From positions 62,001 to 126,000 of IMG/VR virus record IMGVR_UViG_3300020477_000014: DNA of 64,000 nucleotides. One strand, given 5' to 3'. Positions 36,359 through 45,140 of this stretch are shown piece after piece; positions within the stretch are counted from its first letter, which is position 1, and each line of letters opens with the position of its first letter. This stretch comes from a virus. The notes under the pieces are model-generated. The model did not search any database. It was not told the DNA's origin and worked only from the letters and a program-made list of their open reading frames with translations. The translations under genes and the position numbers were made by a program.

Positions 36359-36747
36359 TCACGGTTAACTTTTTGCAAATTTTGTCTCTCTTCAAAAAGT
36401 ATTGGAGAGAGATTTTAATTATTGTGTTGTCTGTCATTGTTGTTGGTAAAATGAGAATAGATCACAACAGGATAGAAAAAACTTACAAAACTACCCAGGA
36501 AGAATTGCAAAAACAAATTACTGAGCTTAACAGGATCCACGTGCACGAAATGAAAGAGAAAGAGAAAGCAATAAAACTTTACAAAGAGACACTGGTTAAT
36601 ATAGAAAAAGATTATGAGGAACAAAAAAAAAAGAATAAAGAACTGAGCACCCAAAGAAAAACAAAACTAGAAAAACAATTCACTCGTGATAAGGATCAGC
36701 TAGCACATGAAATTAATAAAACTTTTGGCATTAAATATATTCCTTAG
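36355..36747 (+). CDS. i-spanin-like (Rz-type) protein (130 aa)
   Basis: A single N-terminal membrane segment (residues about 20-31, ILIIVLSVIVVG) is followed by a long charged coiled coil (about 40-125), the topology of Rz-type inner-membrane spanins that help breach the outer membrane at the end of lysis. The start overlaps the holin-like stop by 4 nt. The last 41 nt overlap the next gene in another frame, recalling the Rz/Rz1 arrangement. Confidence 0.72.
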   Translation: MITVNFLQILSLFKKYWREILIIVLSVIVVGKMRIDHNRIEKTYKTTQEELQKQITELNRIHVHEMKEKEKAIKLYKETLVNIEKDYEEQKKKNKELSTQRKTKLEKQFTRDKDQLAHEINKTFGIKYIP

Positions 36748-37135
36748 TTCAACATCATACGCCACCGAAGGAAAATTTACATTTTTGGGACAAGGACAAT
36801 GTGCCTTATACGAGGGGGGTCTTTTTGATCCTTCTGCCATGGCACAAATGGTTGTTGTGGTGGAGGATTTGCAGACTGATTGTGATTTAAGAATGGAATA
36901 TGAATTAGACAAATCGGCCACACAACATCAGTTGGAAATAGAAAACCACCACATAGCCTATAGAACCCTTCAGAAGAAATATGATTTACTTGAAAATTAT
37001 AGTAATACTCAAATTACAAATCTTCAAAATGCTTTGGACTCTATTTCATCTACTAACAAGTGGCGGTGGTTTGGTGGGGGAATCGTAGTGGGCGTTGTTA
37101 CAACTTATGCTGGTTATCGAATGTTTAATGAGTGA
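36707..37135 (+). CDS. Exported protein with C-terminal membrane anchor (142 aa), lysis cassette
   Basis: A typical signal peptide (residues 1-19, cleaved near SYA/TEG), a globular part with two cysteines (FLGQGQCALYEGG, LQTDCDLRM), a coiled-coil-like region (about 70-110) and a C-terminal hydrophobic segment (WFGGGIVVGVVTTYAGYRMF, 118-137). This layout resembles a periplasm-spanning protein, and the 41-nt out-of-frame overlap with the i-spanin-like gene supports a joint function. It is not an Rz1-type lipoprotein because no lipobox is present. A unimolecular-spanin-like role is an inference. Confidence 0.7.
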   Translation: MKLIKLLALNIFLSSTSYATEGKFTFLGQGQCALYEGGLFDPSAMAQMVVVVEDLQTDCDLRMEYELDKSATQHQLEIENHHIAYRTLQKKYDLLENYSNTQITNLQNALDSISSTNKWRWFGGGIVVGVVTTYAGYRMFNE

Positions 37136-37517
37136 TAAATATAATAAAATAGCTGCTATTGAACAAGCCATATCTAAAAAGTATGGGGACGATGCCATAC
37201 AAAACCCAAAAGCAAACTGGGATGAAGAAAAAGAACGAGAATACTTAGAGCAATCAAAAGAGTTTTATCGCAAAGTTCGTCGAAATGACGAGTGGCAAGA
37301 AAAAGTAGAGGTAAATGGTGTAAAGGTTTCAAAAAAACTACTTAATAGAGAATCTTTAATTTCTTGTCCTATTTGCGGGAATTTCCCCAAAGGCGTGATG
37401 GATGATGTGTGTTTATCAAAATTTGATTGCTGCAACAATTGTTATGTAAAATATGTAGAAGGACGAGAAGATAGATGGCTAAAAGGATGGAGACCCGATA
37501 ATGGCAACAACTTATGA
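37128..37517 (+). CDS. Zinc-ribbon protein, unknown function (129 aa)
   Basis: The start MSDKYNKIAAIEQAISKKYG is preferred over upstream in-frame ATGs because it overlaps the previous gene by only 8 nt and gives a soluble, typical N-terminus. Two cysteine pairs, CPIC (about residue 87) and CCNNC (about 107), flank a short loop and should bind zinc. It is acidic and basic in patches. It overlaps the next gene by 17 nt and stands three genes before the terminase. I recall similar proteins in marine phage contigs but no assigned function. Confidence 0.8.
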   Translation: MSDKYNKIAAIEQAISKKYGDDAIQNPKANWDEEKEREYLEQSKEFYRKVRRNDEWQEKVEVNGVKVSKKLLNRESLISCPICGNFPKGVMDDVCLSKFDCCNNCYVKYVEGREDRWLKGWRPDNGNNL

Positions 37518-38034
37518 AATTATACAAGGATTGGCACAAGCTGCCGCAAATTCCTATGATGGAGCACTTGGCGAAGATTATGAGCCTGTAAATGATGGCA
37601 TTCTTCGAAGAGAAGAAGGGAACGCCCTCATTGATCAACGCGTGATGGATGGATTTAATGTTAAATTTTATGGCAACATGATGTGTCTTAGTTATCAAGC
37701 CGAGATCAAACTTAAAGAAGTATACGCCGGCGGATTTGAAGAAGAGACGGATCAGCGCCTGACTGATATTGCTGGATGGCTCAAGAAAGAGTACAAAAAG
37801 ATTACAGGCAACAGCGTTACTCTGACTGCCAAAGGCGAGGTGGACATTCGAGTAGAAAATTCTTCACGAGTACGATCGTGGGTGACAGCAAAAAAACATT
37901 ATCAAATTGGCGGTCTGAAAGAAGATATGGCTATCGAACAACCATCTGAAGACAGGGTAGAAAACAGTTGGCAAACCTTTTTGGGCCAGGGCGGATGGGG
38001 GAAGCGCCCCAAAAATGATACGAGAAAAAAATAA
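37501..38034 (+). CDS. Conserved-type protein upstream of terminase (177 aa)
   Basis: MATTYEIIQGLAQAAANSYDGA: helical N-terminus, then an alpha/beta region (EIKLKEVYAGGFEEETDQRL) and a short C-terminus with WQTFLGQGGWGKRPKND. Its position 8 nt before the large terminase would fit a small terminase subunit, but I see no helix-turn-helix or extended coiled coil typical of that role. It is left as unknown. Confidence 0.8.
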   Translation: MATTYEIIQGLAQAAANSYDGALGEDYEPVNDGILRREEGNALIDQRVMDGFNVKFYGNMMCLSYQAEIKLKEVYAGGFEEETDQRLTDIAGWLKKEYKKITGNSVTLTAKGEVDIRVENSSRVRSWVTAKKHYQIGGLKEDMAIEQPSEDRVENSWQTFLGQGGWGKRPKNDTRKK

Positions 38035-38042
38035 GATGACAC

Positions 38043-39626
38043 ATGAGCTTCAAGTTAACGAAAAAACAACAAGTTTCTGAAATTATTAAATGTGGAAAAA
38101 ACCCTTCTTATTTTTTGAAGACATATGCTCGCATTTCTCATCCTATGCATGGATTGATTTTATTTGATACCTATGATTTTCAGGACGATCTTCTTAAAGA
38201 TTTTAATGATTACCGATTTAATGTTATATTAAAAGCTCGACAGCTTGGTATTTCAACCATTACTGCCGGCTACATTGTTTGGATGATGCTTTTTCATCGA
38301 GATAAGAATATTCTCGTAATGGCTACCAAATTTGCGACAGCAGGTAACTTAGTAAAGAAAGTCAAGAGTATTATGAAGAATCTTCCTGTTTGGTTGACGA
38401 TCGCCAAAATTGATGTCGACAACAGAACGTCTTTTGAACTTTCAAACGGATCTACAATTAAGGCTACTTCAACATCTGGCGATGCTGGTCGTTCGGAAGC
38501 CTTGTCTTTGCTTGTTTTAGATGAGGCGGCACATATCGAGGGTCTCGAAGATTTGTGGACAGGTCTGTACCCCACGTTGTCTACTGGTGGTCGATGTATT
38601 GCTTTGTCTACCCCGAATGGTGTCGGAAACTGGTTTCATAAAACCTGTGCTGATTCGGAGTCTGGTGCTAATAATTTTAAATTAACAGTATTGCCTTGGA
38701 TTGTTCATCCGGAACGGGATGAAGAGTGGTTTAAGAAAGAAACCAAGAACATGTCCCGCCGCCAAATCGCCCAAGAACTTGAGTGTAATTTTAATACATC
38801 TGGAGAAACCGTTATCGATCCAGATTGCATGGAGTGGTTATTAACAAATGTCCGAGAACCTAAACACAGAACAGGGTTTGATAGAAACTTTTGGATCTGG
38901 GAAGAATTTGATCCTACTTGTAATTACCTTATCGTTGCTGACGTGGCTCGCGGAGACGCTGCTGACTATTCCACTTTCCATATTCTTAAGTTAGAGACAA
39001 TGGAGTTTGTCGGCGAATATCAAGGTAAACCAACACCGGACCTATATGCCAACATGCTTAATCAAGTAGGAAGAGAGTTCGGAAACGCCATGATGGTAGT
39101 AGAAAATAACAACATTGGTTACACGGTTTTAGATAAATTGTTAGAGCACGGATATCCCAACCTATATCACTCTATTAAGTCGACCCACGAGTATATCGAA
39201 CAACATCAAGCCGAAATTAGAACCAACTCAGTAGCGGGATTTACGACGACGATGAAAACCCGACCCCTAATAATTGCAAAATTAGAAGAGTTTATAAGAA
39301 ATAAACTAATTACTCTATATTCTTCTCGAACTATTAACGAGATGAAGACATTTATTTGGAGTCATGGAAAACCACAAGCAATGAAAGGATATCACGACGA
39401 TTTAATTATGGCACTTGCGATCGCCTGTTGGGTGCGCGACACCGCAATTCAATCTAATGCTCGTGATTTAAACTATCAACGTGCTTTTGTGGATGCTATC
39501 TATACGACTAGAACAACTATGAATACACAAATAAAAGGACAAATAGGCTACAAAGCAGACAATTTTGCAGATTCTGTAAATGAAGCTAAAAGTCTTTACG
39601 ACGAATTTAAATGGATTATAAAGTGA
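38043..39626 (+). CDS. terL: Terminase large subunit (T4 gp17-like)
   Basis: 527 residues. The ATPase has an adenine/Walker A-type segment LKARQLGIST (63-72) and Walker B LLVLDEAAH (156-164). The RNase H-like nuclease follows, with VADVARGDAADYS (Asp300) and GYHDDLIMALAIA (Asp452/Asp453). This enzyme cuts concatemeric DNA and pumps it into the prohead through the portal. The length is a little below T4 gp17 (610). It lies 8 nt after the previous gene and 8 nt before the portal gene, the usual packaging order. Confidence 0.95.
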   Translation: MSFKLTKKQQVSEIIKCGKNPSYFLKTYARISHPMHGLILFDTYDFQDDLLKDFNDYRFNVILKARQLGISTITAGYIVWMMLFHRDKNILVMATKFATAGNLVKKVKSIMKNLPVWLTIAKIDVDNRTSFELSNGSTIKATSTSGDAGRSEALSLLVLDEAAHIEGLEDLWTGLYPTLSTGGRCIALSTPNGVGNWFHKTCADSESGANNFKLTVLPWIVHPERDEEWFKKETKNMSRRQIAQELECNFNTSGETVIDPDCMEWLLTNVREPKHRTGFDRNFWIWEEFDPTCNYLIVADVARGDAADYSTFHILKLETMEFVGEYQGKPTPDLYANMLNQVGREFGNAMMVVENNNIGYTVLDKLLEHGYPNLYHSIKSTHEYIEQHQAEIRTNSVAGFTTTMKTRPLIIAKLEEFIRNKLITLYSSRTINEMKTFIWSHGKPQAMKGYHDDLIMALAIACWVRDTAIQSNARDLNYQRAFVDAIYTTRTTMNTQIKGQIGYKADNFADSVNEAKSLYDEFKWIIK

Positions 39627-39634
39627 GATAACTT

Positions 39635-41635
39635 ATGGCACCTCCCTTAAAAAATGGCAAAAACCCTGCGAATGATCAGTCTCAGTTATTTAAAGCACTA
39701 ACTAGGTTGTTCTCCGGGCCGATTATAAATTATAGATCGCAGTCCGGGCGCCGTATTAGGCGTCAACATTTGGACAAATTTTCGTCCCGCTTTAAGACCG
39801 CTTCCGGACAACAATTCAAAAAGGCTCTCTACAATCCTTTAGATGTTATTGCCTCCAACGCGATGCAGAACCAACGCCGCGGCGAAAGATATATTGATTT
39901 CGATCAGATGGAATACATGCCCGAGATTGCCTCTACTATGGACATCTATGCTGATGAGATGACAACTTATTCTGAGTTACGTCCAATGCTTAATATAAAA
40001 TGTGCCAACGAAGAGATAAAAGCGGTTTTGGCTACTTTGTATAGCAACATTCTTAATTTAGAGTACAACTTGTTTGGGTGGTGCCGTACGATGTGTAAGT
40101 ATGGTGATTTTTTCCTTTATCTAGATATTGATGATAAATATGGAGTAAAATCTGTTATAGCTCTCCCATCGGCTGAAATAGAAAGATTAGAAGGCCAGGA
40201 TGCAACCAATCCTAATTACATTCAATATCAATGGAATTCTGCTGGAATGACTTTTGAGAATTGGCAGGTCGCACACTTCCGCATTCTTGGTAACGACAAA
40301 TATGCCCCATACGGAACTTCCATTCTTGAGCCGGCTCGTCGTATTTGGCGACAACTTGTTCTTATGGAAGATGCTATGATGGCTTATCGTGTTATTCGTT
40401 CTTCAGAAAGGCGCGTGTTCAAAATTGATGTCGGCGGCATTAATCCGCAAGATGTTGAACAATACATGCAGAAGATCGTTACTCAACTTAAGAGGCATAG
40501 CGTTGTGGACCCCACCACTGGGCGTATCGATTTGCGTTACAATCCAATGTCCATTGAGGAAGATTATTTTATTCCTGTTCGTGCTGGTTCTGTTACAGAT
40601 ATTCAAAGTCTTGCCGGCGCCACAAATATTACAGCTATCGATGATATTAAGTATTTGCGTGATAAATTGTTCTCTGCATTAAAGGTACCTCAGTCTTATC
40701 TTACGATGGGCGAAGGGGCAGAAGAAGACAAAACAACGCTAGCGCAAAAAGATATTCGTTTTGCTAGGACTATACAAAGACTCCAACGGGTCGTTATAGC
40801 TGAGCTAGAAAAGATCGGAATTATCCATCTTTATACTCTCGGTTTTCGCGGCGACGATCTCTTGTCGTTTAATCTTTCACTTAATAATCCTTCGAAGATC
40901 GCAGAACTCCAAGAACTTGAGCACTGGAAGCAGAAATTTGATATTGCAGCCTCTGCCACAGAGGGGTACTTTTCTCGTCGCTGGGTTTCCGAGCACGTGT
41001 TCGGCATGTCTCACGAAGATTTCGTGAGAAACCAGAGAGAGCTTTATTTTGATCGCAAACAAGACGCTGCACTCCAAGCGGTGGCGGAAGCTGCTGCTGG
41101 TGCTGAACTAGGTGGCGGTGATCTTGGCGGTGATCTTGGTGGCGACTTAGGCGGTGAGGCTGGTGCTTTTCCGCCCGGCGATGAATTAGCCGGCGATGAT
41201 ATCGGCGGTGGTCAAGAAATGCCTGCCGGCGAAGCTGGCGCGCCAGAAAGCCCATTGTTGGCGGTACCTCCTGGTTCTCGCAAGGCGCCCACAGTTAAAT
41301 CACTAGAGCCTCAAGCTAAGGGCAAGCGCCACTTTCCCACGACAGTCGATAAACGTCAAGCTGGTGCGCGCTCTCGGTCCTATAGCGCACATGGCGGTAG
41401 TCAAAAAGGTAGTTCGGGTATTCGTAATGTGGTACCGGGATATTCTGATTTGAAAGGCATGGCGCGCATGGATGGCATCTCCGCTGGGATTTATGAACAA
41501 GAGGTGCCTACTTATAATATAAGAGAACAAACTGAAGAGAATCAAATATTTCAACGTAGCAACGATATTCGGCTTTTAATTGAGGATTTAGAAAATAATT
41601 TATTGGAGAATGAAGATAATGAAAATAAAACATAA
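39635..41635 (+). CDS. Portal protein (T4 gp20-like)
   Basis: 666 residues. The core shows gp20-type features: IDFDQMEYMPEIASTMDIYA early, a clip/stem region with KYLRDKLFSALKVPQSYLTM and DKTTLAQKDIRFARTIQRLQ. It forms the dodecameric DNA channel and docks terminase and neck. The C-terminal 180 residues are unusual: a Gly/Asp-rich repeat (GGDLGGDLGGDLGGEAG, about residue 500) and basic, Ser-rich linkers follow. The end overlaps the next gene by 17 nt. Confidence 0.93.
   Translation: MAPPLKNGKNPANDQSQLFKALTRLFSGPIINYRSQSGRRIRRQHLDKFSSRFKTASGQQFKKALYNPLDVIASNAMQNQRRGERYIDFDQMEYMPEIASTMDIYADEMTTYSELRPMLNIKCANEEIKAVLATLYSNILNLEYNLFGWCRTMCKYGDFFLYLDIDDKYGVKSVIALPSAEIERLEGQDATNPNYIQYQWNSAGMTFENWQVAHFRILGNDKYAPYGTSILEPARRIWRQLVLMEDAMMAYRVIRSSERRVFKIDVGGINPQDVEQYMQKIVTQLKRHSVVDPTTGRIDLRYNPMSIEEDYFIPVRAGSVTDIQSLAGATNITAIDDIKYLRDKLFSALKVPQSYLTMGEGAEEDKTTLAQKDIRFARTIQRLQRVVIAELEKIGIIHLYTLGFRGDDLLSFNLSLNNPSKIAELQELEHWKQKFDIAASATEGYFSRRWVSEHVFGMSHEDFVRNQRELYFDRKQDAALQAVAEAAAGAELGGGDLGGDLGGDLGGEAGAFPPGDELAGDDIGGGQEMPAGEAGAPESPLLAVPPGSRKAPTVKSLEPQAKGKRHFPTTVDKRQAGARSRSYSAHGGSQKGSSGIRNVVPGYSDLKGMARMDGISAGIYEQEVPTYNIREQTEENQIFQRSNDIRLLIEDLENNLLENEDNENKT
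41112..41160 (+). repeat. Short degenerate Gly-Asp coding repeat in the portal gene
   Basis: Tandem copies of a 12-nt unit ggcggtgatctt with changes encode GGDL repeated. It lies in the portal C-terminal extension and could vary in length between relatives through slippage. Confidence 0.6.
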
Positions 41636-42446
41636 CAAAAAAAGAAACACTGCCTTTGTTTTTGAATCGTTGATTAAAGAAATAACACTTGCCATATTAA
41701 AAGAGGATGCGCCAAGGAAAGATAAAGCCGTCTCCATAGTGAGGAAACATTTTGCTCCCGATTCTATTCTTTCCCGACAACTACAGTGCTATCGCTCGTT
41801 GTATGAAAATCAAAATACAGACAGGATAACTTCTGAAAAGATAATGCGAGAATCGAAAATGGCAAATCGCCTTATTGATCCCGACGGGCTTTTTAAGAGC
41901 CAAACTAGCTTAATCAAAGATATAAATAAAGAACTAGATCCATCGATTTTTAATAATTTTGTTCCTAACTATAAAACTTTGGCAACGATTGATCAGATAT
42001 TTTCTGGAAAATTGTCACCGCGAAACACAATAATCTTAGAAAATCAAATTATTTCTAATATGATCAAGCCATCACAAACTAAAGATCAAATAGAGACCAT
42101 TGACGATTTAGCAGTTACTTCTTTCATAAAAAAGTTTAACACCAAGTACGAGGGTGGTTTGTTAGAAAACCAAAAGTCTTTGTTGAATCATTATATTTCA
42201 TCTTTTAGTGATAATTCTTTAAGTTTGAAAATGTTTTTAAATGAAGAATTATTACGGCTAAAAACAAGACTTAAAGAGGCTCTTGAGATAGAAGAAATTC
42301 GTAGCGATGAAGACATGCTTGCCAAAGCCGGCTTAGTTATTCAAAAGCTTGACGAGTTTAAAAATTGTCAATTAAGCGACACCGTAGTGTTGACAGTTTT
42401 GAAGACTCAACAACTAGAAAAGGAAATTTTCAACAATGACAATTAA
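41619..42446 (+). CDS. Unknown protein between portal and protease (275 aa)
   Basis: The start at 41619 (MKIKHNKKRNTAFVFESLIK) is chosen over an ATG nine bases upstream because the GGAG site at 41605-41608 is then 10 nt away. The protein is helical, Lys/Asp/Asn-rich, without membrane segments, and has two long helical regions. It overlaps the portal gene by 17 nt and the next gene by 11 nt. In T4 small head-core genes occupy this position (67, 68), so a core or head-assembly role is possible; no sequence motif proves it. Confidence 0.85.
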   Translation: MKIKHNKKRNTAFVFESLIKEITLAILKEDAPRKDKAVSIVRKHFAPDSILSRQLQCYRSLYENQNTDRITSEKIMRESKMANRLIDPDGLFKSQTSLIKDINKELDPSIFNNFVPNYKTLATIDQIFSGKLSPRNTIILENQIISNMIKPSQTKDQIETIDDLAVTSFIKKFNTKYEGGLLENQKSLLNHYISSFSDNSLSLKMFLNEELLRLKTRLKEALEIEEIRSDEDMLAKAGLVIQKLDEFKNCQLSDTVVLTVLKTQQLEKEIFNNDN

Positions 42447-42978
42447 GGTCACCATTGGAAAGAACGAAACTAAGGCGACTGTTCGCCTCGAAATGGATAT
42501 CCGAAAATCGATTAATGGAGATTTGATGATTTTTGATCATGGCGATATCGACATTGTTTTGTCTACCACTTCTAATAGGGTATTGGCTTTTCCTAAAGAA
42601 AATATGAATGATTTGGTATATGGCGCTCAAAATAGACTGTTTACTCATCTTCATAGGCGCGGCGTGGTTATACCCGAATCTATTCAAGCTGCATCTTTTG
42701 CCGGCGCTTTCGAAGCAACGTTGCAGAAACCATTTACTGAAAGTATTAGCGCGGCTAAGTTTGCTTTAATTAATATTTCGCAATTTATCAACGAAGAGCG
42801 CCCTTATTTTGAGTCGACTGAGGCAATAATTTCTATGACGGATGATGAATTAGTCCACCCAGATAAGACAGACTCTACTGAGCTTGGGGACGTCCCACAG
42901 GCAGCCCAAAAGGGTTCTATACGCCCGGGCTATTCTCGAGATCCTTATGCTCTCAATTATTTATATACGCTAGAATAA
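42436..42978 (+). CDS. Unknown head-region protein (180 aa)
   Basis: MTIKVTIGKNETKATVRLEM begins a beta-rich N-terminal half (SINGDLMIFDHGDIDIVLST). A helical part follows (SIQAASFAGAFEATLQKPFT) and then a C-terminus with Tyr repeats (SRDPYALNYLYTLE). No export signal. Overlaps the previous gene by 11 nt, with AAGGAAA as ribosome-binding site. I do not recognise a family; head assembly is suggested by neighbours only. Confidence 0.82.
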   Translation: MTIKVTIGKNETKATVRLEMDIRKSINGDLMIFDHGDIDIVLSTTSNRVLAFPKENMNDLVYGAQNRLFTHLHRRGVVIPESIQAASFAGAFEATLQKPFTESISAAKFALINISQFINEERPYFESTEAIISMTDDELVHPDKTDSTELGDVPQAAQKGSIRPGYSRDPYALNYLYTLE

Positions 42979-42989
42979 GAGGTCTCAAA

Positions 42990-43361
42990 ATGGAGCTTAT
43001 ATATTTTATATTAATAGCATATGGATTAACTCAAATTGTGGTTTACGGGGATATGCCTCTGATAAGGAAGTTGCGCCCCTCTAAAGAGTTTTTAAAGGGG
43101 TATGGTAAACTTTTTCATTGTCCTATGTGTATGGGTTTCCATGTTGGATGGCTTTTAATGTTACTTTCTCCGTACACTGAACTATTTAGTTTTGATGTTT
43201 CTATAGCCAACTTTTTCCTTTTGGGGTGGTTGTCGTCGGGAACGTCATATATTCTCAACATGCTTATTGGAGATCGGGGAATTAAAATTTTACGTAACGT
43301 AGAGGTAGTTAAAGATGAAGAATGGTATTTACATGACAAAGTGGATGATTCAGCCAGTTAG
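42990..43361 (+). CDS. DUF1360-like membrane protein (123 aa)
   Basis: Three hydrophobic stretches (residues about 1-18, 50-62 and 72-95) and the motif FHCPMCMGFHVGW, resembling the C-x-x-C-x-G-F/W signature I associate with DUF1360 membrane proteins seen in phages and Bacillus. Function unknown. It ends the portal sub-operon and is followed by a hairpin terminator, so it is transcribed with the packaging genes. An alternative is a small membrane protein for superinfection exclusion; that is speculation. Confidence 0.78.
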   Translation: MELIYFILIAYGLTQIVVYGDMPLIRKLRPSKEFLKGYGKLFHCPMCMGFHVGWLLMLLSPYTELFSFDVSIANFFLLGWLSSGTSYILNMLIGDRGIKILRNVEVVKDEEWYLHDKVDDSAS

Positions 43362-43389
43362 GCGATGCAAGTCAGGCTGTTGACTCACG

Positions 43390-43408
43390 CGGGTAGCGCC
43401 CGTTTTTT
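43390..43408 (+). terminator. Weak intrinsic terminator after the portal block
   Basis: CGGG (43390-43393), loop TAGCG, CCCG (43399-43402), then six T (43403-43408). The stem is only 4 bp, so partial read-through into the protease gene is likely. Confidence 0.55.
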
Positions 43409-43425
43409 AAAACAAGGATAGCAAA

Positions 43426-44031
43426 ATGGCTAAGAAACTTTTACGAGAGTATTATCAATTGTGCGAGGGAGGCGTTTGTCAAGATTTATTAACTGAAGAA
43501 GAAAAACGTTTCGTTGCCAATGGTGGCATGATCTTATCGGGTATTATGCAAATGGCAGAAACAGTCAATGGCAATGGTCGCATTTATCCCCAAGCCGTCT
43601 TGATGAATGAAATCAAGAATTATCAAAAACTAATTAAAGAAAAGAGAGCTTTGGGAGAATTAGATCATCCTGAAGATTCTGTTATAAATTTAAGAAATGC
43701 TTCTCATTTGGTAACGTCATGCTGGATGGAAGAGAAAAATGTAATGGGGAAGATTCAAGTGTTGAATACGCCATCTGGCAAAATTTTGCAAGAGCTTGTT
43801 CGTGGAGGTGTCAGTATAGGGATTTCATCAAGAGGAATGGGCTCCGTTACAGAAAGTAACGGACAAACAATTGTAGAAGACGACTTCCAGTTAATTTGTT
43901 TTGACATGGTTTCTGAACCATCCACCCCTGGCGCCTTTATGATGCGCGAAGCAAAAGACTATGACAACCAAGTGTTTACAAGAGCCGATCGAATCAACAG
44001 GCTGTTAAACGAGGTTTTGGGAGATGAATGA
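43426..44031 (+). CDS. Prohead protease (T4 gp21-like)
   Basis: 201 residues with the order of gp21-type serine proteases: GELDHPED (His81), GVSIGISSRGMG (Ser134/Ser135 region) and LICFDMVSEPSTPGAFM. This enzyme is activated inside the prohead, cleaves scaffold, capsid protein and internal proteins, usually after (L/I)-x-E, and clears space for DNA. It lies upstream of two small proteins and the bS21-like gene. The stop overlaps the next gene by 8 nt. Possible targets with such sites are the capsid protein and several small proteins in this window. Confidence 0.88.
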   Translation: MAKKLLREYYQLCEGGVCQDLLTEEEKRFVANGGMILSGIMQMAETVNGNGRIYPQAVLMNEIKNYQKLIKEKRALGELDHPEDSVINLRNASHLVTSCWMEEKNVMGKIQVLNTPSGKILQELVRGGVSIGISSRGMGSVTESNGQTIVEDDFQLICFDMVSEPSTPGAFMMREAKDYDNQVFTRADRINRLLNEVLGDE

Positions 44032-44734
44032 TTGGTCCAGTTTTCCTAAAGATAAACAACTGATGGACTCATGGAGAAAACATTTAAACGAGGGACCTTT
44101 GGATGCTATGGACGATTTCACCGATTGGTGGCGAGATAAAGAAGAGTACGACTTCGGATATAAGGGCGCTCAGCAAGGTGTTCCCCAAGACGATGTTCGC
44201 TTACCGGCGCCAGCCGCGGACGTGGAGTGGGTACCAAATGCTGAAGTAGAGTGGGAAGAAGATGAGCCCGATCTAGAAACTCTCCCTTATTTGTTGCACC
44301 ACTCTTTCGGTTCTACCCAAACCAAAAGCGACGTCTATAAGACATATAAAAATCGATATAATAGAGCCTTTAAGGAAGGCAACATTGAAACAAAAAATCA
44401 GTTTGAAAAAGACTTGACTTATTTTGTTAATTTTGTAGGGCCCTTTTTGCGGTATTATGATAAACGCAAGAGTGTTTCTGAAGAAAAAGATATTAAGGAT
44501 ATTAAAAAAATGATCAGCGTCTCTCATCGATTCGCTCAAGACAATGAGAATATATCAAATATCATAAACACCTACCGAGCAACAAAAATAGAACACCCAA
44601 ATAGTGCACAATCAGTAGCAAGAATGGCAAAACTCTTTGCTGACACGGCGGCTAAAAGACATTTGGGAAATTTGATAACTTATATTAAAAAGAGAAATAG
44701 CAATGAAAAAACAAGATCTAAAGAAACTCATTAA
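44024..44734 (+). CDS. Unknown helical protein after the protease (236 aa)
   Basis: The N-terminus contains LMDSWRKHLNEGPLDAMDD, similar in pattern to the W-x-K-(F/Y)-x-x-E tags at 33699 and 35187 and including an L-N-E sequence. The C-terminal 120 residues are highly helical and charged, rich in Lys, Asn and Tyr. It overlaps the protease by 8 nt and the next gene by 32 nt. A core/internal head protein is a reasonable inference; no family recognised. Confidence 0.82.
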   Translation: MNDWSSFPKDKQLMDSWRKHLNEGPLDAMDDFTDWWRDKEEYDFGYKGAQQGVPQDDVRLPAPAADVEWVPNAEVEWEEDEPDLETLPYLLHHSFGSTQTKSDVYKTYKNRYNRAFKEGNIETKNQFEKDLTYFVNFVGPFLRYYDKRKSVSEEKDIKDIKKMISVSHRFAQDNENISNIINTYRATKIEHPNSAQSVARMAKLFADTAAKRHLGNLITYIKKRNSNEKTRSKETH

Positions 44735-45140
44735 ACCATTAGTAAAAGAATGTATTCATGAAGTTCTTATCGAAGAGGGGCACCTTTCTGATATCGTAAG
44801 TGAAGTTGCAAAGGGGATGAACAGACAGCCCCTATTGGAGTCGCGGAGCCCAAAACCCTCACGCCGCCAGGAAAAAGAAGTAGAGCGCGAAAAAACACAA
44901 TACACAGAACGAAGGCGCCGCAAATTAACCGAACAGCGACAACAGTTGGCTGATGCGATTGGGCGCGACGCCTATAATGGTGTTAATTTATTTGAGGGAA
45001 CGGAGCCTTTGCGCCGTGGTGGAAAAGCCGGCGGAGATCCAGAAATGCCAGATGTGCTAGGGGATGACCACCGAGACTCCGGGGTCGATATTAGTTCTTT
45101 GTTGGGCGGAGCCACTAAAGTCTGGAAAGCAATCAAATAA
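44703..45140 (+). CDS. Small charged head-region protein (145 aa)
   Basis: MKKQDLKKLIKPLVKECIHE starts an amphipathic N-terminal helix related in pattern to those at 34424 and 34897. A very basic stretch follows (SPKPSRRQEKEVEREKTQYT and ERRRRKLTEQRQQ), then an acidic C-terminal part (DVLGDDHRDSGVDIS). It starts 32 nt before the preceding stop. No recognised family. It may be a prohead core or DNA-associated internal protein. Confidence 0.8.
   Translation: MKKQDLKKLIKPLVKECIHEVLIEEGHLSDIVSEVAKGMNRQPLLESRSPKPSRRQEKEVEREKTQYTERRRRKLTEQRQQLADAIGRDAYNGVNLFEGTEPLRRGGKAGGDPEMPDVLGDDHRDSGVDISSLLGGATKVWKAIK

Noticed and set aside
37501-38034. Small terminase subunit call
   Set aside because: Only position supports it; no DNA-binding or coiled-coil signature could be read, so it is left as unknown.
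41112-41160. Possible CRISPR-like or non-coding repeat array
   Set aside because: The 12-nt units are contiguous, in frame and encode a Gly-Asp-rich segment of the portal; there are no spacers.
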